Notes under the pieces: model-generated | Told to the model about the DNA's origin: nothing | Seen by the model: only the letters and a program-made list of their open reading frames with translations | The model's database searches: none | Shown here: positions 63,044 to 64,000 of the stretch, piece after piece | How the letters are laid out: each line of letters starts with the position of its first letter | Numbering within the stretch: position 1 is the first letter of the stretch | Assembly (NCBI GenBank): GCA_036877525.1 | Contig: JAZGTH010000002.1 | Location: forward strand, 15,962,501-16,026,500 | Length of the DNA: 64,000 nt | Direction: 5' to 3' | Origin: Chromobotia macracanthus | Lineage: Eukaryota; Chordata; Actinopteri; Cypriniformes; Botiidae | Position numbers and translations under genes: made by a program

Positions 63044-64000
63044 CTGCAGGAGACAGAGAGCAGGAGGAATTAGAACACATCTCAAAACCTTGAGATTTTA
63101 CTCAAAATTTTACTCAAAACCTTGAGTACAATTACTCAACCAAATACATGCTTTGTCTTTCACAGGTTTTCACTTTCTGCCATCTTTATATATCACTGAG
63201 AAGTCTCCACAGTTAACATGAGACGCTGTTCATTAATCACTCACAGCAGCTCAAATCTGAGCACAGGTCTCAGATGAATAACAGTGAGATTCATTTCTGT
63301 TTGATCCCAAACATGTGGCACGCGCTTTGACAGAATTTCAGTGTCTAAATGAGAGTAAAGCACAAGAAACAACGTCATTAATCACAACAGAAACTAACAT
63401 GTCCTGATGCAGCCGGACATGTTTATAAATGAGACAGAAGAACTGGCAACCGTTCACATACATACATACATACATACTGTGTCCTTATTTGGCCTAACGG
63501 AGAATATTGTAAAGGTAACAGTGTGTTCTGGGATGTTGTTTGTACCCAGTTAAAGATAATGACTCAATCTCTCTGTCTGACTCTTTCTCTCTCTTTAGGT
63601 GCGTGACCTTTCATACGTCACATTCCCTGTAAACACTCAAGCCTGCGTTAGGGTTAGGGTTCCAAACTCAGCCAGGGGAGAGCAGGTCAAAGTTTTAACT
63701 GGAAATCAGTTTGTCTTGAAAGAAGAAATAATTGAAATTCTTCACCCATGAATTGTGACACCAACACTTTCCTTCTAAAACAAGCCTTTGAAATCACATT
63801 CAGAAGTGATGTACAGTGAGTGCTGACACTGTTACCAGTGCTCTGATTCTTAAGCTGCTCTCATGTACTTCTGTGCTAGAAGCAGAGCTGAAATAAATCA
63901 CAGTAGTCAGACGAACAGAAAAACGAAAGAATCACACGGCTGGTCTGAGCTCAGCGTGGCTGAAATGGCCAAACAACCTGAACAACAAAACTGCTTTCCA
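63044..64000 (-). other. efna5 intron 1 (partial)
   Basis: Intron sequence upstream of exon 2, running off the window. It contains a (CATA)n at 63,459-63,477 and a short ttagggttaggg at about 63,650. No exon 1 or promoter was seen. Confidence 0.75.

Noticed and set aside
63645..63662. Telomere-like ttagggttaggg
   Set aside because: Only about two and a half units; such short runs are common in fish repeats (another lies near 5,340).

Overview
The window is nuclear DNA of a ray-finned fish, most likely a cyprinid-type teleost. It has vertebrate split genes with short GT-AG introns, long AT-rich intergenic DNA, very abundant (CA)n microsatellites, tRNA-derived SINEs with the fish V-SINE core and L2-type tail, and palindromic MITEs of the kind common in cyprinids. 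I identified the genes by comparing exon translations with remembered vertebrate families; no database search was run, and the species and the a/b paralogue status are unresolved.

Left arm (1-11,190): two genes lie head to head. rasal1 (minus strand, start codon at 7709, running off the left edge) encodes a C2-C2-RasGAP protein; 15 coding exons (556 codons) are in the window and the PH/Btk C-terminus lies outside. dgcr6 (plus strand, 9592-10824) is complete in five exons (197 aa). About 1.9 kb separates the start codons and holds a SINE fragment, E2F/CCAAT/NRF1-like promoter motifs and a 565-bp CA-rich array.

Middle (11,190-53,365): about 42 kb without a recognisable coding exon. It holds SINEs, (TG)n, a 44-bp minisatellite with higher-order structure, two palindromic MITEs, GGTTGCTAG-type repeats, two isolated CpG-rich clusters (11.6-11.9 kb and 42.35-42.45 kb) that look like promoters without an assigned gene, and several homeodomain-motif-rich stretches that could be conserved enhancers. 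Open frames here are no longer than chance predicts for 64 kb.

Right arm (53,365-64,000): efna5 (ephrin-A5) on the minus strand. Exons 2 to 5 are present, covering most of the receptor-binding domain, the alternatively spliced 81-nt exon and the GPI-anchor signal; exon 1 (signal peptide) lies beyond the right edge. A long 3' UTR probably runs to an AATAAA at 53,386-53,391 (minus strand).

The three genes do not form a pathway: a Ca2+-responsive Ras/Rap GAP, a small coiled-coil protein of the DiGeorge region, and an axon-guidance ligand. I found no clearly novel system. The most interesting signals are microsatellites that act as splice signals in rasal1 and dgcr6, a GC-AG intron and NAGNAG acceptors in rasal1, the two orphan CpG promoters, and the structured minisatellite.
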